Shown here: positions 20,181-28,912 of the stretch, in pieces | Numbering within the stretch: the first letter of the stretch is position 1 | How the letters are laid out: each line of letters starts with the position of its first letter | From: Mucidula mucida | Taxonomy: Eukaryota > Basidiomycota > Agaricomycetes > Agaricales > Physalacriaceae | NCBI GenBank assembly: GCA_015501055.1 | Contig: JADNYV010000224.1 | Span: forward strand, 1 to 57,802 | Direction of reading: 5' to 3' | DNA: 57,802 nucleotides | Made by a program: the position numbers and the translations under genes | Notes under the pieces: generated by a model | The model's input: only the letters and a program-made list of their open reading frames with translations | What the model was told of the DNA's origin: nothing | The model's database searches: none

Positions 20181-21297
20181 ATGTCGTCGTATATCTCTCT
20201 ACGGGACATAAGTACGAAGCCAGCATTTGACGAGCTCGAAACGTATGAGTTTGTCAACAATACTGACTTGGTGCGTGTTCTCTGCAACGTGATTTGATTG
20301 AACTCATAAGAGGCCAGCTCGACGAGATTGAATACTGTCTGGGCTTGGAACGTGGCGGCATAATAGAGTACTCAGATCTCCTTCGGGCAGAATGTGAGCT
20401 ACCTATCTCTTCTGATGGTGTTAGATCCTGATCACCGGCACCAGTGCGCTCCGATATGGTCGAGTTGTTGAAAGAGGGACAATGGGCGCTCATTCCGTCC
20501 AGACAAGATCTACAGATTATGCGTGATCTTTTCTTGGATAACCATGCCAAAGGAACACATAATCGTACCAAGTTCACGGATGTACGTCGATCTCTTGCAC
20601 GGCATTCCTGCTTGCCACTGATGTCGAGTAGGCGATCCCCATAAAACCTTTCTATGAATATAGGTTCATGGGTGTGGAGCAGCCAGGAAAGTCTTTCCAT
20701 GCACGCTCAGAATCATACGAATCTCCCTATTCCGACTTCCCCGTCATTCGCACAACGTTACACCCCTGTTTCGTGTTCCCTTCTCTTGCACATTGCGTTG
20801 CCCGCGGCTCGCTATCTGGGATGAAGCACCTCACGCTGCTTGGTGACGATGTCATATTGGTGTACTATGCTGATCATGCCCTGAATATGTTCGTCTACCT
20901 CTCTTTCTTAGGCAAAACGCTTGCAGTGCACTTTCCCGCTCGAAGGATTCCATCCGTTATTGTAGACCGTCCGCGAGTGGAGTCTCAATTGAGGACGGAC
21001 ACTGTCGCCATCCCAGAATCTGGCGCCGCATCCGAGTCTTCTGGGCCGCGAGATGCAAGGCGGGTTAGAATACAGTCACCGTCAACATCATCGGAGTTCC
21101 CAAGGTCTGCAAAGACATCGGCGAAAATCCACACTTCGCGCTCAAAGAGGACTAAAGTCTCTATCAAGAAGCAGACTGGTGCCCCAGTGACTCGAAAGTC
21201 AACGTCGGGCAGAAAACGGACAACTCCCCAGATATCTTTCTCAGTGGATGATGGACCACCTACGCAGAGGCGTCGCAGTCCGCGTTTCATATCATAA
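20181..21297 (+). CDS. Unrecognised protein with basic nuclear-type C-terminus
   Basis: Exons: 20181-20270 ('MSSYISLRDISTKPAFDELE'), 20318 to about 20396 ('LDEIEYCLGLERGG'), then from about 20444 ('RSDMVELLKEGQWALIPSRQ', 'MRDLFLDNHAKGTHNRTKFT'), and a last exon from about 20632 to the stop at 21295-21297. The last exon has 'YEYRFMGVEQPGKSFHARSE' and 'SDFPVIRTTLHPCFVFPSLA', which looks like a folded domain, then a Ser/Arg/Lys-rich tail ('SAKTSAKIHTSRSKRTKVSI') with nuclear-localisation character. The N-terminal part resembles hypothetical Agaricomycete proteins in which such a region precedes an HNH-type domain, but I see no HNH motif here. Function unknown. Confidence 0.5.
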
Positions 21298-22104
21298 TTG
21301 CGGACGTTTGTACAACGATCCTTATATCCCGACTGTACTCTCGATAATCATGTCGCGTACTCATGTCGCGTACTGCATTATCGTGCTGGTATCTAGAGCC
21401 TTATATACTATACATAACAGCAATCTGATATCTGCGCTCTGCGAGTTTTCAAATAAGGCACAAGTATTTGGACTTCGGGCGTGAGAAAGATTTCCCTTTA
21501 CGGACGTCTGCATTATTGCTACAATTACTTGACCATTACCATCATGGCCTCGACAACGACGGCAAATATGCTCCCACTTTCCAGTGCTCGCGGATCCCAC
21601 GCTACCAGGTGTCGACGATGGCAACGAACGCGCCGTTCTCCTCCTGTTTGGTGTCCATATTAACGCCTAATCGTTCGCCAGCTTCGCGGGATATCTAGCG
21701 ACTAATCCATAGCCTCCAGTATCAAAGCGGTGCGTCGTCTTCCGTATTTCCCGACATCATTTATCTGATTCCTTTATGCAGCTGCTTTCGTATTGGTCGG
21801 GACGCACCTGATGGCCTTTGGATTAAGATGCTGTTTCGCCCTGAAAGCCGCAAGCCATAGCCTGTATGCGATCCACCGGGTCCAATGCTGTATACTTTTC
21901 TCCTGGATTCCTCGCGCCCCCATTTCGCTAGCGTGACTACCATTATGCGCAAGATGGGAAACTTTAGGTGGCCCGTGGGCGCTCTGCTAGGTTCGTACAT
22001 GCTGATACATTGTTACACATCTTTTCTGACATTAGGTCAAGAAATCATTGGGGCTTTCTTCCTTCTTGTTCATGTATGCACCACTTCCTCTGAGCGCGCG
22101 ATCG
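21298..22104. other. Spacer, diverged repeat copy B (upstream part)
   Basis: From about 21475 this region resembles 378-1567 of copy A ('gcgtgagaaag', 'ctttacgg', 'accatcatg' in the same order). No gene can be supported. It is the old counterpart of the spacer downstream of the DUF6699 gene. Confidence 0.4.
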
Positions 22105-22899
22105 CTATGCCATGATCATAACCCATGTATCACCGTCGTTTGTTTCCTTCTTCAAGCCCAGGAACCTGGTCCTTCCTCGCAGGTATACTAGGCGTTTAGC
22201 ACGGCCTTGCGTCCTTTGCTCCGTGTTGTCAGCTCCCACCCTCAACCTTTTGTTCACTTCAGAAGCTTCCTCGTCCACCTCCCTCGTTCCCGCTGAGATC
22301 ATCTCTAGCGGAAAATGCAGACATTCCCAAATCCGGAATATGACATCGCCCACTGTCACGTAGCACTGGTCCGCGTCAGGCTGGATTACTACTGCCCACG
22401 GGAGTCGATGGATCACTACCGCCAACGATGGCAATGGTGGGCTTGTCGCGAGTTCATAGAGCGATGACGGCGGCCAAGCTGCTTTGATTATTTCCCACGA
22501 CTGGGAAAAGTCGACCGAGCGAATGTCGGGAACGCGCTCAAGCAATGGGTGCATGACCGCCTCCTCTCCGCCTTCTATCTGTGATGGAAGGCCGCGGTAG
22601 AGTCGACGCGCTCGACCATTTGGCACGTGTGGTGTTGCGCTCTCGGGTGTTGGACGCGGAGATGGTAATTGGATGCCTGGCACGACAGCATCTGTCGCGA
22701 TGTGCAGCTGCCCTTCGACCTGTGATGGTGTGGTATTATATGTGCATGGAATTATCGCGTCTCCCTGCGCCACTGCGCCCAGCATTCCGCTTGACAGAGG
22801 GTACGACGTTCGCGGCGACGGGGCGTCCATGAACACGCTTTGCGTTGGGGCGTGGGTGGCTTCTGGCATGCTCGTTACGGCGTACTCTCGAATGCGCAT
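22105..22899 (-). CDS. DUF6699-like protein, copy B (diverged)
   Basis: An open 264-codon frame starts at ATG 22899-22897. It is clearly related along its whole length to copy A at 1568-2365 but much more diverged than A is from C. The variable N-terminal half is Pro/Ser-rich. The C-terminal domain keeps 'CYVTVGDVIFRIWECLHFPL', a longer charged insert ('REVDEEASEVNKRLRVG'), 'KRLVYLRGRTRFLGLKK' and 'NDGDTWVM'. Differences concentrate in the linker while the domain core is kept, which argues for selection on the protein. Biochemical role unknown. Confidence 0.65.
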   Translation of the reverse strand: MRIREYAVTSMPEATHAPTQSVFMDAPSPRTSYPLSSGMLGAVAQGDAIIPCTYNTTPSQVEGQLHIATDAVVPGIQLPSPRPTPESATPHVPNGRARRLYRGLPSQIEGGEEAVMHPLLERVPDIRSVDFSQSWEIIKAAWPPSSLYELATSPPLPSLAVVIHRLPWAVVIQPDADQCYVTVGDVIFRIWECLHFPLEMISAGTREVDEEASEVNKRLRVGADNTEQRTQGRAKRLVYLRGRTRFLGLKKETNDGDTWVMIMA

Positions 22900-23996
22900 T
22901 CTATCGTAACTATTCCGCTGTCGTTCGCCCGCCTCAGTATACTGCGCCCAAGGATGGTCGGAAGCCTCACCGGTCGCTTCAGCGATGTTCGTCTGCTTGT
23001 TGAAGTGATCTGGGATGCAGGGGATGGAAGAAAAAGGGGGGATGGTAGTGGTTTGATGAAGAGATTGTGGGGGGAGGGAAGCATGGCAGCTGGTTTGGCA
23101 CCGCTGGGTTTTGAAGATTTACGGGAGGGAAACCTAACCCTAGCGTCTGGCGCTGGGTTAGGGTCAGCACAGCATGGGTAAGCTGGATGAACTAGACTCA
23201 TGTTTGCCCTGCTTCTAGGAAAGAGGGAGCGGCTCGTAGAGTAGTACACGGCGACTGCTTCTCGTCGTCGACCGCCTAATCTTACTTTCACAGCCATTTG
23301 AAATCTACAAATGCGAGTTTGATTTCGATGCGGATCTATAGACAGTGGCGGACACTTTCAACGATTGGGCGTACAACTACGAAGGGGACTTCGTCGTACT
23401 GTGCTGTCCGCATTTCTGTCACGCCAGTTCGACGCCTATCGCCGAATTATGAGTCGAAACCGACCACTTAGGTGCAGACTTCCATCTTATGGCCTGGGCA
23501 TCACGTACTTCTGCCTACGGCGTCTATTATTCTGTATACGATAGCGACATGAGATTAGCAGACACCACCTCACTACCATTTCCCTGCCGCTACTACTCGA
23601 CGTCAGAACCTGCGCCACGTCCGAATGTTAGGCTCCCATCAAGGTTCCTCAAATAAGGGCTGGCACCTCCTATAACACTATTTCTCATGCAGCTCGAGTA
23701 TTGTCTTCTCAACGCATTTCCGTTTTCCCTGGACCTCAGTTCATCTGGTGAGAGGGCCAACTTCAGAACACTCGCATCGTTACTGTAATTCATCTTCTTC
23801 AAATAATCCTTATAAAAATACGATACACTCGTTTGTGGCGGATTGCTGATGACAGGAACAGTAAATGCATGTGTACGCCGCACTTCTTGGATTGGTTCTC
23901 AACTTCGCCTAGATTTCGGTCCTGCTACGACCTTCGTGAAGAAGTGAGCTCTGTTTGATTGACAATTTACGGCTCTCGCTTTTCAGCGTTGACACA
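22900..23996. promoter_or_regulatory. Upstream region of DUF6699 copy B, and promoter side of the MYND gene
   Basis: The left part (to about 23290) matches the corresponding region of copies A and C; the rest has no counterpart. A minus-strand frame at 23593-23883 lacks splice signals and family resemblance, so I do not call it a gene. Confidence 0.4.
23131..23168. repeat. Telomere-like inverted repeat upstream of DUF6699
   Basis: CCTAACCCTAGCG (23133-23145) faces CGCTGGGTTAGGG (23151-23163) across a 5-nt loop, giving a stem with one bulged T. Both arms contain the fungal telomere repeat unit TTAGGG/CCCTAA. The equivalent places in copy A (about 2598-2634) and copy C (about 42130-42168) keep the left arm but have decayed right arms. 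Confidence 0.7.
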
Positions 23997-25325
23997 ATGC
24001 GGACAGGGACGACAATATCGGACGCGAGCTCAGTGCTCACGTCCCCATTTTACGTGACCGGTGACTATGACCTTCTTCCAGCCTTCCTCGCCGCCGCGGT
24101 CATGCAGCACTTCTACAGCCCCATGTCGCCCCGACAGAGCTACCAGCCAATCCTTATTCAACATATGGAGGCAGTCGTCGCCGCTGTTATTCCCATCATG
24201 TTTCACACCCTCGAATTCTCCTTCACCGATCCGCAACGACAAGGCTACCATCCAGAAGACGTTGACGTGCTTTCCATCTTGGCCGCCTTGCTCCAGCATG
24301 AGACTGGGATCCCTGAGTTTGCCGATATGGGGCCTATGCTCACGCTCAAAATCAAGACGATCATCTGGATGTGGCTTGAAGTCTCTGGATCTACGTTCAC
24401 CAATGTCCTTGACATCGACATGGTCAAGATCATCCAGGCGTTGACTGACTACGCACCCACGCGAGGCGCATTGGAGGCGGCCGTCGCCTCGATACCGCGT
24501 TCTCTCTTTCGTACGGGCTTAAATCACTTGAACGCCGCCGTCAGCGAGTTAGAGAACCCAAGCTTCACATTCCTACCCAACAGCTTGCTCGCGAACATGC
24601 GCGGAATCGGGGCGATCTGTGTGGTCCGCCCCAAGCTTCGCAACGACCTCTTCGTACATGGGCTCATCACCGCGCTCTGTTCTCTTCTCGCTTATGCGAT
24701 TATCGATGAACCGAGCAGGGTTCCACCGGAGGAGAGGCCAGTCGAGAAGTATGGCGCATACCACTTTGTCCTCGGCATATCTGAGGAACTTCGTCTTCTT
24801 TTGAAAGATGAGGTTGACAAGCCTCATGCGCTGCTCGAAGCGCTTAACGGACGTCTATTCTACAGCATTCGTTGCGCTCTACACCACTTTGGTCGCTCGC
24901 TCCTTACCCCGTGTGGTAGGATGCCGTTTTTGCTTGGGTACATCTGGCATTGGTCGATGAAGAGCAGACGCGTTGCGCATAATGTGCTGATGCAGTTGAA
25001 CGACATGAGGAGTTCCGTGGGGAACTGGAATGAGCTGCCGCAGATGCCATCTGGGAATTTGCTTACTGTGGGGTGGCATGTCTTTATCACGCATTTCGAC
25101 CGAAGCGTGCAGGCTTCGCCGGAGTCGGGGCGGTTGCGCACGATGTGTATGAATCCTACGGTGAGATTCTTTTTCATGTGTTGACTTTGGTTTGTTGACT
25201 GGGATTCAAAGTGTTCGTCGATTGGGACGAAACGATGCGCGACCTGTAAGATTATGATCGTTTGTTCGGAGGCGTGTTTTAGAGCGTTGTATGACGCTGG
25301 GGAGCATACTTGCCGACGGGTGTAG
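23997..25325 (+). CDS. MYND-type zinc finger protein
   Basis: Exon 1 runs from ATG 23997 ('MRTGTTISDASSVLTS') to 25160. A 51-nt intron (25161-25211, GTGAGA...CAAAG) follows, and exon 2 is 25212-25325. The spliced C-terminus gives a Cys/His array spelled 'CMNPT', 'CSSIGTKRCATCKIMIVC', 'SEACFRALYDAGEHTC', with the spacing of a MYND finger. Without splicing the frame ends at a stop just past the donor and loses the finger. The N-terminal 380 residues are helical and hydrophobic without a named motif, as in the large Agaricomycete family of MYND proteins with unknown N-terminal domains. MYND fingers usually bind proline-rich peptides; the partner here is unknown. Single copy in the window. Confidence 0.8.
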
Positions 25326-25761
25326 TTTCCATTTACGACTGTCTATGCGTCTCCTCTCCTACTTATTTCTTTACTTCATCTATGTAGTATGCACTTCATT
25401 TATCCGTACCTTTTCAATAGGATCTAGTCCAAGTTTAATCCAGTATAGCAATCCCGTTCAGCAAGAGTGATCCGAGGTCAGGCTTTGGCACTCGCAAAGA
25501 CACAAAGCTGAATTCCAGTCTGCCAAAGAAATGGAAAGCTATCTCTCGGTCGAGCACTTTCTGCGGTTTGAACAATGAGCGCCGCGAACCTGCAATGACC
25601 CGAATTGGGTAAGTCGTCGATCGACAATGGCAAAGAACACGTTTTGACACATGCGTCCACTGCGGATGATCGGCCTTTGTTGAAAGTGTATAAAGGTCTG
25701 TCTTCAAGGGCTAGTGGTGCCTGTTCTCTCCTTGCTTCCTGCACCCTCCCGCTGACTGAAA
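25326..25761. promoter_or_regulatory. Intergenic region upstream of the FunK1 gene
   Basis: This lies between the MYND gene stop and the FunK1 start, both on the plus strand. 'gtgtataaagg' at about 25687 is a TATA-like element roughly 70 bp before the FunK1 ATG. No gene. Confidence 0.5.
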
Positions 25762-27942
25762 ATGTCGTTCAGCGCATCTTGCCCACTCGACGATCCTCCT
25801 TCCTGTGATCACAACGCTTCTGGTATTCCACACAGTATTCCCCTTCCACGCGTTATGAAGTCCGGAAACCAGCAGGTTGGGCCTACAGTGGAAATCATCC
25901 AGCTCAATGAGCCTCCGTACGATTGCGAGTACTATGACGAGCTTATTAGTGAAGACCTTCATAGCAGTCGTGTCATGTTGCATGCCGAGAAGTTCTTAGA
26001 GCTCGTCTGCGACATCACTATGTCCTGCCACCAGAACATGCTCCACCGCATTCTCGACGACCTGATCTTCCGGCGCCTGCTGACCGAGTTACTTGCCGAA
26101 TGCGATGCCGGTTTAGACGAACCGGCGCTTGACGAGAGTATCGCCTCACTTTATGATAGAGGCCTGGAGCTGCTCGATGTCTTGGATCCTTTGCCATGCA
26201 ATGCTTCCGCACCGACGTTGACATTTTGTGTCGCCACTGAGAACGACCTATGTGACACAGAAGCGGAGCTTCCTTCCCACCAATCCCAAGACCGGTCCAG
26301 CGTCCTTAGGGACGAAGTACTGTTTTCCCCAGCAGCTAGGATAACCGCCCAGGTGCAATGTGGCCGATACGCGATAGCGGAGCTCTCCAAAACTCTCCTA
26401 CGTTCCCATGTCATCCTCACGCTATTTGACCATGACAGCTTTCAAATGCACTACTACGATCGCGGTGTCATCGCTGTATCCTCAGCCGTGAGCCTTTCCA
26501 GCTGCGAGGGCCAGGAACTCTTCATCCTCATGCTCATGGGTCTTCGTCGTCTCACTTCCAAAGGCCTGGGACAGTGGAACGTTCTAGGAGAGTCACAGAA
26601 ATTTGACCTGGAATCAAGCGGCAACATTTTGGAGGACTCATCCAAGGAACGCCGCAGAGTTTTCCATGGCATGACTCTACGCGTCGGCGCCGAGACTTAT
26701 ACCCTCCAGGAAATTCTCTTTCGACAGCCGGAAATCGTTGGTCGCGCAACTTGTGTCGTAGCGGCCAAGGATCGTAACGGGAAAGAAGTCGTCCTAAAGA
26801 TCAGCTGCCCTGTTGAAGGACATAAGTCGGAGGTAGATCTCATAGAGCAGGCTCGAGCATATGCATCTCACGACGACGGACATAAGTGGGTGCTCATGCA
26901 CCTTCCTAGAGTCATTGCCTCTGTCGATATTGCGCCAGATCCAGAATCGGCGCACCACCGTCTTTGCGAGTTTCTGAACAACGAGGTTACGAAGTGGGCG
27001 GGGAAACAGAAGCTGTCGTACGAGAGCCGTGTTCTTCGCATCACGGTCGTTGAAAAGCTACATCCACTCCTTAGCATTGCAAGCCCTTCGACACACGCGC
27101 AGATTTTCTTTGATGTGTTACAAAGTATGTCGGTCTATCACTCTGCTCGTCGTTTACTGATTGCCTTGCCCTCAGCTCACAAGTGGCTCTACGATCATCC
27201 GCGCATTCTCCACCGCGATATCAGCATAAACAACATCATGTTCCGCGTTGATGAGCATGGTAACTACTTCGGAGTCCTAAACGATTTTGACCTCGCCTCT
27301 CTACGTGCAGACTTGGACTCGCGGACTCCTATCTCAATGCGACGAACAGGCACGCCGCCGTTCATGGCCATGGACCTACAAAACCCCTACACTCAAAATG
27401 TTGATGTTAAGCACCTATATCGCCACGATCTCGAGTCCCTCTTCTACGTTATCCTCATGTTCGTCGTCCGCCACAAAGTCAAGACGCCACCAACGGATGA
27501 TGAACATGCTAGGCTCCAGCTAGATGATCATCCCGCCCTGGAGTGCTGGTTTGACCCCACAAAGAGCTGGGGCGACCTTCAGGCTATCAAGATTACCTTT
27601 TTCTTGAAATTTTCCGAACACATTAAAAAGATGATCAAACCCGATTTCAAAGCCTTTGAGAACTGGGTTCTTGGGCTACGTCGCTTGATTTCTCTTGGTT
27701 TGGCTGCCAAGTGTGAAGCGGAGCACGCCAAGTCGGACCCCGAAGTGGAGACGGAAATAGTAGATCCCGCTTTGTTTGGCGATGGGCCGGATGCCCCGCC
27801 GACTTCTCCGCCGCGGGACTATTGCGAGGAGACGCTAGGTGATTGTATTACCTACAAAACCTTTGGTCGAGCCATGCTTGATTTCGGCGAGGACTCAAAG
27901 GAGCGTCTGAAGATTAGATATCGCTATGACATACGAGTGTAG
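25762..27942 (+). CDS. FunK1-type fungal protein kinase
   Basis: The ATG at 25762 opens a frame to 27942. Codons 455-471 are an in-frame 51-nt intron (27125-27175, GTATGT...CCTCAG) that still reads through when unspliced; removing it gives 709 residues and joins 'FFDVLQ' to 'HKWLYDHPRILHRD'. Kinase motifs: 'ILHRDISINNIMF' (catalytic HRD and Asn), 'GVLNDFDLA' (a DFD in place of DFG, as in many FunK1 kinases), 'RRTGTPPFMAMDL' (activation/APE equivalent) and 'YRHDLESLFYVI' (the HDLES signature). This is the FunK1 family, greatly expanded in multicellular basidiomycetes and thought to act in development or stress signalling; substrates are unknown. The upstream ~330 residues carry the N-lobe and a lineage-specific region. 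Confidence 0.9.
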   Translation: MSFSASCPLDDPPSCDHNASGIPHSIPLPRVMKSGNQQVGPTVEIIQLNEPPYDCEYYDELISEDLHSSRVMLHAEKFLELVCDITMSCHQNMLHRILDDLIFRRLLTELLAECDAGLDEPALDESIASLYDRGLELLDVLDPLPCNASAPTLTFCVATENDLCDTEAELPSHQSQDRSSVLRDEVLFSPAARITAQVQCGRYAIAELSKTLLRSHVILTLFDHDSFQMHYYDRGVIAVSSAVSLSSCEGQELFILMLMGLRRLTSKGLGQWNVLGESQKFDLESSGNILEDSSKERRRVFHGMTLRVGAETYTLQEILFRQPEIVGRATCVVAAKDRNGKEVVLKISCPVEGHKSEVDLIEQARAYASHDDGHKWVLMHLPRVIASVDIAPDPESAHHRLCEFLNNEVTKWAGKQKLSYESRVLRITVVEKLHPLLSIASPSTHAQIFFDVLQSMSVYHSARRLLIALPSAHKWLYDHPRILHRDISINNIMFRVDEHGNYFGVLNDFDLASLRADLDSRTPISMRRTGTPPFMAMDLQNPYTQNVDVKHLYRHDLESLFYVILMFVVRHKVKTPPTDDEHARLQLDDHPALECWFDPTKSWGDLQAIKITFFLKFSEHIKKMIKPDFKAFENWVLGLRRLISLGLAAKCEAEHAKSDPEVETEIVDPALFGDGPDAPPTSPPRDYCEETLGDCITYKTFGRAMLDFGEDSKERLKIRYRYDIRV

Positions 27943-28484
27943 TTTGTTTTGGTCCTTATTTACCTGTTATATGTTCTACTGCTTGACACGCGCCCACACT
28001 GAAATAGTGCTTTTCCGGCTTCTACACTCTCATCAAGTACAGAGGGACGAATGGTCAAGAGGTGTCCGCAACGTGACAGTGCAGCGCGCTGACCCGGACC
28101 GCATTCAATTCCTACAACAGACCAGTTGCTCGTCACTCGTTAGGTGGTGTATGCAAACGACGGCAAATTGAGTGCCCACTCACATGCGACACTGCTTGAC
28201 GACCGCGGGCGTGTAGCCGGGACATGCTAGCGCGGCCTATGCCGTTATGCAACGGGATGGGTCAACCCCAACTCATACTCATACTCATACTCAAGTACAT
28301 AGGGACGAATGATCAGAGCTGTCAACAGTGCTCAACTTCTACAAAAGACCTAAACTTGTTCGAAACTCGTCAATCGAAATACATCGTTTCCACGCTATGC
28401 AGACATGTGTCGAGTATCTTCTTGTGTGTCCCCACAAGGACTCGTGTGTGCTACTTTGCCGGTTTATTACCCGATCAGCTGGGT
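27943..28484. other. Spacer with a degenerate duplication
   Basis: 'aagtacagagggacgaatgg' at 28036 recurs as 'aagtacatagggacgaatga' at 28294. Similar bases follow for about 80 bp in both places, so a local duplication has decayed here. A short microsatellite (CATACT)n lies at 28273-28293. No gene. Confidence 0.5.
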
Positions 28485-28609
28485 ACTTACCTGCCATGCC
28501 GAGACTTACCTGCCATGCCGTGACTTACCTGCCATGCCGTGACTTACCTGCCATGATGGACTTACCTGCCATACCCGATTGGGTATGGCAGGCCATGGCA
28601 GGTAAGTCC
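28485..28609. repeat. 19-bp repeat array ending in a long hairpin
   Basis: ACTTACCTGCCAT starts at 28485, 28504, 28523, 28542 and 28560 (spacing 19, 19, 19, 18). The last copy opens an inverted repeat: GGACTTACCTGCCATACCC (28558-28576), loop GATT, then GGGTATGGCAGG and TAAGTCC (28581-28609). The right arm carries a 10-bp duplication CCATGGCAGG (28593-28602), so it holds two inverted copies of the motif. Arrays of a short motif in both orientations are common in subterminal regions of DNA transposons, where the transposase binds. It lies about 300 bp upstream of the transposase-like gene at 28913. Confidence 0.85.
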
Positions 28610-28912
28610 GCGCGTATATACTTCGTTATACGTAGGTTTGAACGTTTACTTCGTTGTAAACAGTATGTCAAGACCGAATACAAGCTTGCTACTTACACTC
28701 CAGCCATTTTGAGCGGCAAGAATCTGCTGACTCAGCTATCGCTATCTGCTCCGACCATCATCATCATCCAGGCGCGCACAGAGCCGCGTCGTACACACTG
28801 CGCCCTCTACTCGTTAGCTGCACTTCCATCTGGTACATTACTTGACATTTTCTGAATCCTCAACGTGGTCGCTGCTTGGTCGGACGTGCTGTGGACACGC
28901 GTGTAACTCGCA

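Noticed and set aside
23593..23883. 96-codon minus-strand ORF
   Set aside because: It has no splice context, recognisable motif or second copy, and lies in intergenic DNA.
24030..25177. Several minus-strand ORFs opposite the MYND gene
   Set aside because: They are codon-bias shadows of the plus-strand gene, which has a family-consistent C-terminus after splicing.
28485..28609. CRISPR-like array
   Set aside because: The units are contiguous 19-mers without variable spacers, and the context is a eukaryotic genome.
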